Part shown: positions 17,101 to 25,133 of the stretch, in pieces | How positions within the stretch are numbered: the first letter of the stretch is position 1 | How the letters are laid out: each line of letters starts with the position of its first letter | Assembly: GCA_002307275.1 (NCBI GenBank) | Contig: DBTX01000089.1 | Coordinates: forward strand, 1-29,916 | DNA from: Hungateiclostridiaceae bacterium UBA1305 | GTDB taxonomy: Bacteria; Bacillota; Clostridia; Acetivibrionales; DTU013 | DNA: 29,916 bases | Reading direction: 5' to 3' | Translations under genes and position numbers: made by a program | The notes under the pieces: generated by a model | Seen by the model: the letters and a program-made list of their open reading frames with translations, nothing else | What the model was told of the DNA's origin: nothing | The model's database searches: none

Positions 17101-19059
17101 GAGTTACAAAACAATTATTACGCAGTCAAAGCACAATTAGATAAAAAAGTATTGGACATGGAGATTGACGAAACAGGCGGAACTACGGCATATGACATTT
17201 CTGGTAAAAATAATAACGGTACACTTATGAATGGGACGGTAAACGGTGTAGAAGGTATATCCGGAAGGGCTGCATATTTTGACGGTGTTAATGACTATAT
17301 TGAATTACCTGATTCACCCAATATTGACGGCATGGCTGCGCTAACGGTATCGACATGGGTAAACATGAGTCAGTTACCCGCACAAGGTACGTACTATCAG
17401 CCGGTATCAAAAGATGCCGGATCCCAAGCATACCGATTTGATATTGACTCAAGTGGAAAGCCCCAATTTGTAGTCCATACAGAGAACAATGCCTGGTACT
17501 CAAATGGTACGATAGCGCAGTCCGATGAGGCGATTTCAACAAATGCATGGCATCATATTGTAGGTACTTATAATGGTAGTAATGTAAGCATTTATGTTGA
17601 CGGAGTTTTGAAGAAAACCAATTCAACGGCAATTTCCGGGAATATCTTTGATGCTACAAGTGTGCTTAGGATAGGAAGAGGATCTTCCGGAGGCTATTTC
17701 AAAGGGAATATTGATAAAACCCAGATATTTAAAAAGGCATTGTCTCCTTTGGAAATTTACAGATTGTATTACGCGGTATCGCCGGATATGCCTGTTGGAA
17801 TGGAATTGCTTCTGAACGACAGCAGCGGGAGTATCGCATCAGATACATCAGGGAACAATAACAATGGTACCCTGGTTGACAATGCAACTCTTGTGACAGG
17901 TATTAGCGGCAAGGCTGTGGCGTTTGACGGCGCTGGGGACTATATTGAAGTGTCGGATTCATCCGCGCTTGCCGGAATGTCAGAGCTTTCGGTGGCAGCA
18001 TGGATCAATATTGACCAGATACCTTCAGCCGGAACATATTACTTACCTATAGCAAAATATGCCGGATCAGGAAGATCATACCTTTTCAATATAGACTCCA
18101 TTGGTCAACCAAGCTTTGTTGTACAGACAACGAATAACATATGGTATACTCTTGGAACGCAAGCCACAGACAAAGGTGTGAAAATGAAGCCCGGAAAATG
18201 GTACTACATCGTAGGCACATATGATGGCACAAATTTAAGGCTTTATGTAAATGGTTGGATGACAGAATATGTACCGAATAAAATATCCGGCAATATTTTC
18301 AATAGTGCAGCTTCCTTGATTATTGGCGCCAACAATTTCAAAGGAAAGATGGATGATATCAAGATTTACAGTAAAGCACTTACGCAGCAAGAAATAAGCA
18401 AGAATTACTTTTCTTCTGTAGCTGATTGGAAAATGAATGAGACAAGTGGAAATGTGGCACAGGATTCATCAGGAAGTGGACTCACAGGGTCTTTGACAGG
18501 CGGAACAACATTCACCAGTGGAGGTATATTCGGCAATGCGGTGAGCTTTGACGGTATTGACGATTATATTGAAATACCTGACTCTTATCAACTTGATGGT
18601 ATGCCAGAATTAACTGTATCCGCTTGGGTAGACATGAACCGGCTTCCGGCACAAGGTACATATTATCATCCTGTATCAAAGGATGCCGGATCCCAGGCTT
18701 ATCGAATTGATATTGATTCAAGCGGAAGAGCTCAATTTGTAGTTCATACCGAAAACAATGCATGGTATTCAAATGGTACGATGGTGCAATCGGATATACT
18801 GTTGTCTACTAATACATGGCACCATATAGTAGGTACGTATGACGGCAGTAATGTAAGCATTTATATCGATGGTGTATTAAGACAAACCAATTCAACAACG
18901 ATTTCAGAAAATGTCTTTGATGCTACAAGTGTGTTAAGAATTGGAAGAGGTTCTTCTGGAGGATACTTCAACGGAAAAATTGATGAAGTCAGGATTTACA
19001 ACAGATGTCTGCTTCCTAACGACGTATGTAATCTTTTTAACTTAAATCAGTTAGAGTAA
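14140..19059 (+). CDS. Secreted DUF5060/DUF4038-type glycosidase with four LamG-like domains
   Basis: The 1639-aa protein has a signal peptide (cleavage likely after VEA, residue 24). Domains in order: a DUF5060-like beta domain (about 27-115, WRVRFAPTQTGIWNYS); a DUF4038/GH140-like barrel (about 120-690) opening with GTPFFWLADDHTA and including VVWPFVGEAGSY (Glu428, a candidate catalytic acid); a putative collagen-binding-type beta domain (about 690-770, ending GMDWALRIQTSS); a Pro/Thr linker; then four LamG-like domains starting near 786, 1001, 1218 and 1427. A strand-rich segment at about 268-384 is inserted in the barrel. No sortase, SLH or dockerin signal is seen, so it is probably released or held by glycan binding. 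It is likely the first enzyme to attack the polysaccharide. The exact linkage is unknown; the GH140 resemblance is by motif only. Confidence 0.85.
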   Translation: MLKKFVGFLLVLCMLIFMFTFVEAADYTIEQWRVVEITFTSTNTYEEPYYDVSLDVTFTLSGGPTIKRPAFWDGGNTWRVRFAPTQTGIWNYSTVCSDTSNTGLHNKTGTVECVQYTGQMPIYQKGFIKQSSNSRYFTYNDGTPFFWLADDHTAIAKERWNESNKPGGTSQFRDTVDKRIQQGFTVYSPYIFLGHVSGVKDGNYIDQNGFTQSATINGYKDMDQRIQYLADKGLVISICSGGNFTCDYFRFNTLLDFTEYTAANTPIGLYKEVSFDNEWKSSGHTSCINSNGAYIDNSATQTVKTLNLPTGKGLDQISVGSVQGTATVSIAAPGTSNAVVQAAINEGTSRIISTGWLYDSPSVEITITNSMGVNNIIFDDMLYNYRTTYPVREGITDYEAFKQEMTYDTRYILARYGAYPVVWPFVGEAGSYVSPTVSAQRYDERINAWKYVYQCLYSINSQGYNQPVSVWYGSKEYSRDADQVYEGELIWPDYYAKDGLITYMSPQAVHEPDEINSDGPSRKYWFYYTQNSNFSLPVLPIIEEAAMWEKMHNKFRPEQISYDSNGKPSYDGYKSTEDSGYGKHLEVTAEDTRLQAYRSMQCGAVGFHYGAQGVWDSTYSIDYDNSGEAFYGHLAWYDGVDLPGADEMAYMKKFYTDNNFPWWTLEPRYNFNDSNYGPIVDWYWMDDDERMPNVKADSARDNVTIYYPAAAGNITGTIHLKASTAYNLRWFNTREGRWMNESSRTTDANGVFLLPVKPDGMDWALRIQTSSVPSVDPAPTPDASMKLNLELDEATGTTAADTSGNNNNGTLLNGAVPGKEGISGNAVYFDGVDDYIQVPDSSTLDGMAALTVSMWVHMPQLPTKNIANNQYDYFFPLAKDSNGAAYRMVISYDGVPHFAVQTTNNAWYTTGTMVESDIKLMPNTWHHIAGTYDGNNVRIYIDGTLRATNASTISGNIADVSSPLNIGSDFGGYIDRVQIFNRALTPLELQNNYYAVKAQLDKKVLDMEIDETGGTTAYDISGKNNNGTLMNGTVNGVEGISGRAAYFDGVNDYIELPDSPNIDGMAALTVSTWVNMSQLPAQGTYYQPVSKDAGSQAYRFDIDSSGKPQFVVHTENNAWYSNGTIAQSDEAISTNAWHHIVGTYNGSNVSIYVDGVLKKTNSTAISGNIFDATSVLRIGRGSSGGYFKGNIDKTQIFKKALSPLEIYRLYYAVSPDMPVGMELLLNDSSGSIASDTSGNNNNGTLVDNATLVTGISGKAVAFDGAGDYIEVSDSSALAGMSELSVAAWINIDQIPSAGTYYLPIAKYAGSGRSYLFNIDSIGQPSFVVQTTNNIWYTLGTQATDKGVKMKPGKWYYIVGTYDGTNLRLYVNGWMTEYVPNKISGNIFNSAASLIIGANNFKGKMDDIKIYSKALTQQEISKNYFSSVADWKMNETSGNVAQDSSGSGLTGSLTGGTTFTSGGIFGNAVSFDGIDDYIEIPDSYQLDGMPELTVSAWVDMNRLPAQGTYYHPVSKDAGSQAYRIDIDSSGRAQFVVHTENNAWYSNGTMVQSDILLSTNTWHHIVGTYDGSNVSIYIDGVLRQTNSTTISENVFDATSVLRIGRGSSGGYFNGKIDEVRIYNRCLLPNDVCNLFNLNQLE
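16495..19050 (+). repeat. Four tandem LamG-like coding repeats
   Basis: The units start near 16495, 17140, 17791 and 18421, each about 200-215 codons. Each has the same landmarks: D(T/I)SGNNNNGTL, then FDG(V/I)(D/N)DYIE, then a central WHHI.GTYDG.N block with IYIDG, and an ending resembling IDKTQIFN. Units 2 and 4 are much closer to each other than to 1 or 3, with shared runs such as SKDAGSQAYR, VVHTENNAWYSNGT and TSVLRIGRGSSGGYF. Unit 3 is the most divergent. Confidence 0.85.
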
Positions 19060-19099
19060 ACATATATTCAGGAAGCATTAAATTAACAAAGTAGATTAA

Positions 19100-19136
19100 T
19101 GTGTTGTGCCGGTCTATAATGTACTGGCACAATACA
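19100..19136 (+). promoter_or_regulatory. Intercistronic hairpin before the sulfatase gene
   Basis: TGTGTTGTGCCGGT (19100-19113) pairs with ACTGGCACAATACA (19123-19136), 14 positions with two G-U pairs, around a 9-base loop. Only ATCAATTTATAAT follows, so it is at most a partial terminator. Stem length and ends (TGT...ACA) resemble the hairpin at 12273-12318. Confidence 0.5.
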
Positions 19137-19194
19137 TCAATTTATAATATTGCACTATAAAAATTCAAACTTAATTAAAATAGAGGTGAGATAT

Positions 19195-20604
19195 ATGAAG
19201 AAAAGGCCAAATATATTATTAATAATTACCGACCAGCAGCGTTACGACTGTATAGGTTACAGCAATGATTATCCTGTAAAGACACCTAACCTTGACAGAC
19301 TGGCATCGCAGGGCATATGGTTTTCAAATGCGTATACACCTATTCCACTGTGCTGCCCTGCCAGACAGTCTCTTTTAAATGGTAGGAGGCCTGAGGCTTT
19401 TGGAGGGCTCTGGAATTATCAGTCAGGCTTTAAAATCGGCGCACTGGAACCTGAGGAGTACTCTTGGCCGAGAGAGCTTGGAGAAATGGGGTATCAGAGC
19501 ACATATATAGGGAAATGGCATGTCCATCCAGACCATGACCCGACAGAATATGGCTATGACCGATATATACCGGAAGGTAAATACTTTGAGTACAAAAAGG
19601 AAAAATACCCTGATGAATGGTTTAATGGCCCATGGTGGTTTAAAAACGGATGGTTCGGAGAGGTGGATCCGGTGAATCTGGAGGATTCCCCTACACACTG
19701 GACGGCGAAGCAAGCTGTTAAGGCTATGGAGGAATATTCAGAAACTGATATGCCTTGGCATATACGGATGGACTTTTATGGACCGCATCTACCGTGTACG
19801 CCGGTAAAGGAATTTGCGGATACATACAGGCAGGAGGAAGTGCCGGTATGGAGAAGCTTTGGAGATGAGTTCAAAAATAAACCGTATATTCAGAAACAAC
19901 AGCTGTATAATTGGAATATTCAAGATTTCACATGGGAAGATTGGTCAAAAACAGTAGCGATGTATTATGCCATGATAACCCAGATTGATGATGCCATCGG
20001 TATGGTGCTGAAAAGGCTGGACGAATTGGGCATGGCGGACGATACTCTTGTAATTTACACTACAGATCACGGCGATATGTGCGGGGGACACCGGATGATG
20101 GACAAACATTATGTAATGTATGATGATATAGTGCATGTTCCATTGATTGTGCGCTGGCCCGGACAAATTAAACAAAAGTCTTTATGCGAAGATTTTGTAA
20201 GCAATATTCTGGATCTTCCGCCTACTATTCTTGAAATTATCGGCAAGGAACCTAAAGATTTCTTCCACGGCAAATCCCTTCTGCCGCTTTTAAGAGGAGA
20301 AAAGCCGGATGATTGGCGGCAAGAGGCTGTTTCTACCTATAATGGACAGCAGTTCGGCTTGTTTACCCAGAGGATGATAAGGACCAGACGGTGGAAGTAC
20401 GTATGGAATACGACAGATGTGGATGAACTTTATGATATGGAAAATGACCCTGATGAAATAAAAAATCTTATTGGACACAAGGAACATGTCGAGGTTGTTG
20501 CTGATTTACGGAAGCGTCTATACCATACTTTGATGGAAGAGGGAGACGAGTTTGTAAAAAATCCCTGGATGAGTGCACAGCTTCTGGAAAACAGAAAGCT
20601 TTAA
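19195..20604 (+). CDS. Cytoplasmic Cys-type sulfatase (S1/arylsulfatase family)
   Basis: I use ATG 19195, which has GAGGTGAG directly upstream, giving 469 aa. No signal peptide precedes PNILLIITDQQRYD, so it should act in the cytoplasm. The active-site motif C-x-P-x-R is CCPARQSLLNGRRP: Cys53 would be converted to formylglycine, and Pro55, Arg57, Gly62 and Arg63 complete the signature. Metal ligands include Asp13 and the YTTDHGDMCGGH motif. It removes sulfate esters from sugars after import. A Cys-type enzyme in an anaerobe needs a radical-SAM maturase; one is encoded at 26287-27411. The two GH99-like genes follow closely, which suggests a joint role in breaking down a sulfated oligosaccharide. 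Confidence 0.93.
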   Translation: MKKRPNILLIITDQQRYDCIGYSNDYPVKTPNLDRLASQGIWFSNAYTPIPLCCPARQSLLNGRRPEAFGGLWNYQSGFKIGALEPEEYSWPRELGEMGYQSTYIGKWHVHPDHDPTEYGYDRYIPEGKYFEYKKEKYPDEWFNGPWWFKNGWFGEVDPVNLEDSPTHWTAKQAVKAMEEYSETDMPWHIRMDFYGPHLPCTPVKEFADTYRQEEVPVWRSFGDEFKNKPYIQKQQLYNWNIQDFTWEDWSKTVAMYYAMITQIDDAIGMVLKRLDELGMADDTLVIYTTDHGDMCGGHRMMDKHYVMYDDIVHVPLIVRWPGQIKQKSLCEDFVSNILDLPPTILEIIGKEPKDFFHGKSLLPLLRGEKPDDWRQEAVSTYNGQQFGLFTQRMIRTRRWKYVWNTTDVDELYDMENDPDEIKNLIGHKEHVEVVADLRKRLYHTLMEEGDEFVKNPWMSAQLLENRKL

Positions 20605-20635
20605 TTAATAAAATATAGGATGGAGCTGTATCAGC

Positions 20636-21772
20636 ATGCACAACAAATATGAAATAGCAGTCTATTATTTTCCGAATTATCACAGGGATGAGAGAAATGA
20701 AAAGTGTCATGGCAGAGGTTGGACGGAATGGGAGCTTGTAAAAAAGGCTACCCCAAGGTTTGAAGGACATAGGCAACCTAAAGTCCCATTATGGGGCTAT
20801 GAGGATGAAGCAGATCCGAGGGTTATGGAGAAAAAAATCAATGTGGCTGCAGATCATGGCATTAATGTATTTATATTCGACTGGTATTGGTACGATGATG
20901 GGCCTTTTCTTCAAAGATGCCTTGAGGAAGGCTATTTAATGGCTAAAAACAACGACAGGCTTAAGTTTTCGCTCATGTGGGCGAATCATGACTGGGGCGA
21001 CATCCATCCAGCAAAAAGGATGAATTCCTGGCCTCGGGTTGCAACCGGCTCCAATACAAAAGAAGTTTTTTTGTCAGCAACCGGGCAGATGATTAATCAT
21101 TATTTCAACCATCCCTCCTACTGGAGAGTTGATGGGGGGCTGTATCTGTCATTTTATGATGTTGCTGCTTTAATTAAAGGTCTTGAAGGTGTGGAAAACA
21201 CGAAGAGAGTATTGGATGATTTTCGGGAAAGAGTGAGAAAAGCAGGATTGGGAGAGGTTCATCTCAATGGTGTGGTTTTGTACAATCAGATACTTGCGGG
21301 TGAACAGCAAATGAATGATTTTAAAAATACGCTTACCAAATGCGGCTTTAATAGTATTACTCCATATGTCTGGGTGCATCTGAAGGAAATGCTCGAGTTT
21401 CCTTTAGTATCATATACCGGGTATAAGGAAAAATGTTTCCAAAAAATGCATGAAATATCTATCGAAAACAAGCTGCCGTTCCTTCCAAATGTAACCATGG
21501 GATGGGATTCAAGTCCGCGTACTGTTCAATCGGAGGTATACGATAACCTGGGCTATCCTTTTACCCCAATTCTTGACGGGAATACACCTGATGAGTTCAA
21601 AAAAGCATTGATTCAGGCAAAGGAGTTTTTGGACATGGATCATGTTAAGCTGAAAATTCTTACCATAAATGCGTGGAATGAATGGACGGAAGGCAGTTAT
21701 CTGGAGCCTGATACAAAAAATGGTATGGGCTATCTGGAGGCAATCCGCGATGTTTTCTCCAATGATATTTAG
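20636..21772 (+). CDS. GH99-like/WbsX-family protein, copy 1
   Basis: The 378-aa protein lacks a signal peptide. The opening (IAVYYFPNYHRDERN, GRGWTEWELVKKA) and the closing motif NAWNEWTEGSYLEPD are hallmarks of the WbsX/GH99-like family (Glyco_tran_WbsX), a TIM-barrel group found both in polysaccharide synthesis loci and in glycan-degrading loci. Between them DHGINVFIFDWYWYDDGPFL and LKFSLMWANHDW are conserved with copy 2. Because it follows a cytoplasmic sulfatase and an importer, hydrolysis of an imported oligosaccharide seems more likely than synthesis. GH99 enzymes act on mannosides, but this subgroup has no certain substrate. It starts 31 bases after the sulfatase, with a weak GGATGGAG ribosome site. 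Confidence 0.85.
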   Translation: MHNKYEIAVYYFPNYHRDERNEKCHGRGWTEWELVKKATPRFEGHRQPKVPLWGYEDEADPRVMEKKINVAADHGINVFIFDWYWYDDGPFLQRCLEEGYLMAKNNDRLKFSLMWANHDWGDIHPAKRMNSWPRVATGSNTKEVFLSATGQMINHYFNHPSYWRVDGGLYLSFYDVAALIKGLEGVENTKRVLDDFRERVRKAGLGEVHLNGVVLYNQILAGEQQMNDFKNTLTKCGFNSITPYVWVHLKEMLEFPLVSYTGYKEKCFQKMHEISIENKLPFLPNVTMGWDSSPRTVQSEVYDNLGYPFTPILDGNTPDEFKKALIQAKEFLDMDHVKLKILTINAWNEWTEGSYLEPDTKNGMGYLEAIRDVFSNDI

Positions 21773-21822
21773 CAGGTTGAACAGATAAAACTATTTGAAG
21801 TACATAATGCCAGGAGAAGTCT

Positions 21823-22938
21823 ATGAAAATAGTAAAAAAATACGATGTTGCAGCTTATATATGGCCTGCATACACGGGTGATGAAGTGAGAACAAGGATG
21901 TTCTGGACGGAGGGAATTGGTGAGTGGCAGTCAGTGAAAAATGCAGTGAGAAAGTTTCCCGAGCATAATTGGCCAAGAAAGCCAATTTGGGGCTATGTTA
22001 ACGAGGCTGACCCATATGTAATGGAAATGCAGATTAATGCTGCAGCCGATCATGGTATAAATGTATTTATTTATGACTGGTACTGGTATGATAGACGTCC
22101 TTTCCTTGAGAATTGCCTGAATGATGGTTATTTAAATGCTAAAAACAATGATAGAGTGAAGTTTTATCTGATGTGGGCAAACCACAACGTGAACTATACT
22201 TGGGATATTCGAATTTCCCATTTGCAGGACAGCTTGATCTGGGACGGTGCTGTCGATCGAAAAGAATTTGAAATCATAGCAAATAGATTGATTGAAAAAT
22301 ACTTTAACCATCCTTCATACTACAAAATAAACGGAAAACCGGTTTTTATGATTTACGACCTGACAAATCTGATGAAGGGTCTGGGTGGAGCTGATGCTAC
22401 AAGGGATGCATTCGAATGGTTCAGGGAACAGGCTGTAAAGGCCGGACTGCCTGGTCTTCATCTACAAATGACAATGTGGGGAAAAATGAATTTCAATTTG
22501 AGCGGTGTCGATGGCGGAATTACCGCTAACTATAGTGAGATCGTGAATCGGGTAGGCTTTGACAGTATGACCCACTACCAGTTTGTCCACTTTACAGATA
22601 TCGACAGAGACTACAACGAAATTATGAGTGATGTAATAAAGGAATGGGCATGCATTGAAAAGACCTACGACATTCCCTATTTCCCCCACATATCTATCGG
22701 TTGGGACAACAATCCCAGGTTTATAGAGTTCCGTCCGGGAATTGTCAAGAACAATTTACCTGTGAATGTACAGAAAGCTTTTGAAAAAGCCAGGGAATAT
22801 GTTGATGGCCATTCTAGACAGCCTCCTCTTGTTACAATAAACAGTTGGAATGAATGGACTGAAACAAGCTATCTTGAGCCGGATGACCTGTATGGTTACG
22901 GCTATCTTGAAGCTGTAAAAAGGGTGTTTCTTAGCTAG
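21823..22938 (+). CDS. GH99-like/WbsX-family protein, copy 2
   Basis: The 371-aa protein is clearly related to the gene before it: DHGINVFIYDWYWYDRRPFL, VKFYLMWANHNVNYTWDI and NSWNEWTETSYLEPDD align with copy 1, but many surrounding residues differ, so the duplication is old. It lacks the GRGWTEW opening (it has WTEGIGEWQSV) and carries an extra segment near IRISHLQDSLIWDG, which may change specificity. AGGAG lies eight bases before the ATG. No signal peptide. The two copies probably cleave different linkages of the same imported oligosaccharide; that is inference. Confidence 0.85.
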   Translation: MKIVKKYDVAAYIWPAYTGDEVRTRMFWTEGIGEWQSVKNAVRKFPEHNWPRKPIWGYVNEADPYVMEMQINAAADHGINVFIYDWYWYDRRPFLENCLNDGYLNAKNNDRVKFYLMWANHNVNYTWDIRISHLQDSLIWDGAVDRKEFEIIANRLIEKYFNHPSYYKINGKPVFMIYDLTNLMKGLGGADATRDAFEWFREQAVKAGLPGLHLQMTMWGKMNFNLSGVDGGITANYSEIVNRVGFDSMTHYQFVHFTDIDRDYNEIMSDVIKEWACIEKTYDIPYFPHISIGWDNNPRFIEFRPGIVKNNLPVNVQKAFEKAREYVDGHSRQPPLVTINSWNEWTETSYLEPDDLYGYGYLEAVKRVFLS

Positions 22939-22953
22939 AAGTTCACTTCACTG

Positions 22954-23055
22954 TATGGGCTTATGGAAAGCAGTTGGGAACAAAAAGGTGATGATATTGA
23001 TGTTTCATTGTCATTACCTGATGGGGTATCCGCCAATATTGGAATACCCGGATAA
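22954..23055 (+). pseudogene. C-terminal scrap resembling a family 78 alpha-L-rhamnosidase
   Basis: The frame from 22954 reads YGLMESSWEQKGDDIDVSLS, then a Pro-Asp-Gly turn and ANIGIPG before TAA at 23053. A W..KGD...V.L.LP....A.I.IPG ending is typical of the last beta strands of GH78 proteins. Only about 33 residues remain, starting just after the second GH99-like gene, so the identity is tentative. Confidence 0.35.
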
Positions 23056-23218
23056 ATGCAGTTTTTTATGGAAGCATATTGGAATTTGTTGAAACAACAT
23101 CATGGGCTGAAGATGCTTAGGATAGTAGTTAACAACATTATTTTAATAAAAAAATCTGGTAACTTTAGCAGTGCTTTTGCTGCTGTTTGATTACAACTAT
23201 ATCGTACGGAGGTATGTT
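23056..23218. other. Leader region before the URO-D-family gene
   Basis: No gene is seen. A small AGCAG/CTGCT hairpin at about 23168-23185 and a GGAGGT ribosome site at 23209-23214 are the only notable signals. Confidence 0.4.
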
Positions 23219-24295
23219 ATGAATTCGAGGGAGCGTTTACTTACTGCAATGTCGAGAGGTATACCTGATAGAGTGCCGAGAGATTTAAGCTGGGGATTTT
23301 CTCCACTGTTTTATGAAAAGTTCAGGGAAAAAACAGGGAGAACAGATTACTTGAGTTATTTCGAGGTTGATAGCAGGTTTTTGAATTTCAGGCAGACAGA
23401 AAAAAAGATTGATTTTTCAGGTTATTTTTATGAACGGGCAGAAGTGGTAGATTTCTATACAGATGAATGGGGTGTAGGTCATACTAAAAGTAAGAATACT
23501 GAACTCCACTTTGAGCATATGATAGCTCCTCTGAAATATGCCAAGAGTGTTAAAGATATCATGGACTTTCCTCTGCCTGATTTTATAGAGGATTATCGTC
23601 ATGCCCATTTCGAGGAGGAGGTCAGGAAACTTCACGCTCAAGGACTTGCAGTGGCCGGGCCACTTGCACAGACACTTTTTGAACAGGCATGGCTTATAAG
23701 AGGGTTTGAAGATTTTATGACGGACATGCTTGAAAATGAGGATATGGCGGAATGCCTGCTGGATAGGCTTTTGGATCTCCGGATCAAGATGGCTGAAAGA
23801 TATGCTGTTGTTGGAATCGATGTTCTGATGCTGGGTGACGATATAGCAATGCAGTCCGGTATGCTGATAAGCCCGGTGCAGTGGAGAAAGTGGTTAAAGC
23901 CCAGACTTGCAGCCATTATATCCAGGGCAAAGGCAATCAACCCCGACCTGCATATATTCTATCATTCGGATGGTAATCCGCAAATGATTATCGATGATCT
24001 GATAGAAATAGGCGTCAATGTCCTCAATCCAATCCAGCCCGAGTGCTTTGAACCGGCCGAGGTTAAGAAGAAATATGGAGATCGTTTAGCCTTCTGGGGT
24101 GCAATAGGGGTTCAGACTAACTTGCCCTTTGGTACATCTGAGGATGTCAGGAGCGAAGTAAAGCTGCGTATGGAGACAATAGGAAGGAACGGAGGCTTTA
24201 TTATCGGGCCTACACATTTTATTGAGCCCGAGGTTCCTTGGGAAAACCTGGTTACAATGTTTGATGCGATAGAGGAATTTGGGTATTACAGATAA
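23219..24295 (+). CDS. Uroporphyrinogen-decarboxylase-family protein (non-haem type)
   Basis: I use ATG 23219, five bases after GGAGGT, giving 358 aa. The opening NSRERLLTAMSRGIPDRVP and the block IFYHSDGNPQMIIDDLIEIG followed by NPIQPE are typical of the URO-D superfamily members seen in sugar loci, not of haem-pathway HemE. The zinc-binding methyltransferases of the superfamily (MtaA type) have HxCG; here it is HSDG (His249-Gly252), without that thiol ligand. So a corrinoid methyl-transfer role is not supported by this motif. Relatives are often next to glycoside hydrolases and may modify methylated or acidic sugars, but no function is proved. It is the last gene of the intact locus, 280 bases after copy 2 of the GH99-like pair. 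Confidence 0.8.
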   Translation: MNSRERLLTAMSRGIPDRVPRDLSWGFSPLFYEKFREKTGRTDYLSYFEVDSRFLNFRQTEKKIDFSGYFYERAEVVDFYTDEWGVGHTKSKNTELHFEHMIAPLKYAKSVKDIMDFPLPDFIEDYRHAHFEEEVRKLHAQGLAVAGPLAQTLFEQAWLIRGFEDFMTDMLENEDMAECLLDRLLDLRIKMAERYAVVGIDVLMLGDDIAMQSGMLISPVQWRKWLKPRLAAIISRAKAINPDLHIFYHSDGNPQMIIDDLIEIGVNVLNPIQPECFEPAEVKKKYGDRLAFWGAIGVQTNLPFGTSEDVRSEVKLRMETIGRNGGFIIGPTHFIEPEVPWENLVTMFDAIEEFGYYR

Positions 24296-24417
24296 TTTCT
24301 ACATGTAAAAAACACTCATTGTTGAAATATCAGCCATTGAATAGAATATATTTAATGACATTGTTTGTCTACAGAAGAATAAGTTTACGAGAATGATGGC
24401 ATCCGCTGCAGTATATT

Positions 24418-24738
24418 GTGCTTCTCGGTAATCACTGGGTATTTCGTCTGCATCAGGAGCTGCCTCAAGTCATGGATCATTCTTGTAGCCGAGGAGGAAT
24501 GGGAGGTGAACAGACTGCCCTGTGCCTACCGAAGCATGGCTTTAATCATCTTGAAGGCTTCAAAGGGGTTGAGTACTTCGCCATTGATGACGATATCCCG
24601 GTTGAAACGAAAAAATATCCTCCCCGGGTGCAGGAGACTTTCAACATGGGAGCCATTGCGCCAGCGGTTTTGTATATAATGAGCATTGAATCTATCACAG
24701 ACATACCTGTGGATTGCGAATATAAATTTAGTTTTTGA
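24418..24738 (+). pseudogene. Unrecognised gene fragment
   Basis: A frame of up to 106 codons has its most protein-like part in the second half: HGFNHLEGFKGVEYFAIDDD, then PPRVQETFNMGAIAPAVLY, ending VDCEYKFSF. There is no ribosome site and the beginning looks random, so it is probably the 3' end of a lost gene. I could not assign a family. Confidence 0.35.
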
Positions 24739-25133
24739 TAATAGGTGAGAAATCCTTTAAAAAAGATTAGTAAGATTTTATGAAACTGTGGCTTCAAAAT
24801 GTTTTCCGATGTTTGACCGCTAAGCTATCGGACGTTTTCCTATTATATTATTAAAAAACACGTGTACTTTTAACAAGCAGTGCTGGCTATAATCCAGAAG
24901 AATTCCTTGATAGTTTCCTGCATGGGCCAATATAACGGATTTCGCTTAAGGCCATATTTCATATGCCCATACTTTTATTTAATAATTGCAAAATGTTTTG
25001 GCCATTTTGGTTAAAAGTATTATACTGGATTTATCCAGTCACATTGTCACAAATTGAGTGGATATCAGATTGAAAAATATCAGAGTATGCCATAGCAGCA
25101 ATATAAGCTAGGGTATATTCTATAAAGAAGGAT
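24739..25133. other. AT-rich stretch without a recognised gene
   Basis: No coding frame with a ribosome site is visible. A weak CCGAT/ATCGG pairing at about 24807-24832 is the only structure. This looks like eroded sequence. Confidence 0.4.

Noticed and set aside
19195..20604. Sulfatase-family gene as phosphonate hydrolase or phosphoglycerol transferase
   Set aside because: The C-x-P-x-R motif, the following LLNGR and an anSME in the same window favour a true sulfatase; phosphoglycerol transferases are membrane-bound and use Thr.
23219..24295. URO-D-family gene as haem pathway HemE
   Set aside because: No other haem gene is near, and the HSDG and NPIQPE motifs fit the sugar-locus branch of the superfamily.
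24385..24431. Imperfect inverted repeat TTACGAGAA/TTCTCGGTAA
   Set aside because: Has a bulge and a loop of nearly 30 bases; could be chance in AT-rich DNA.
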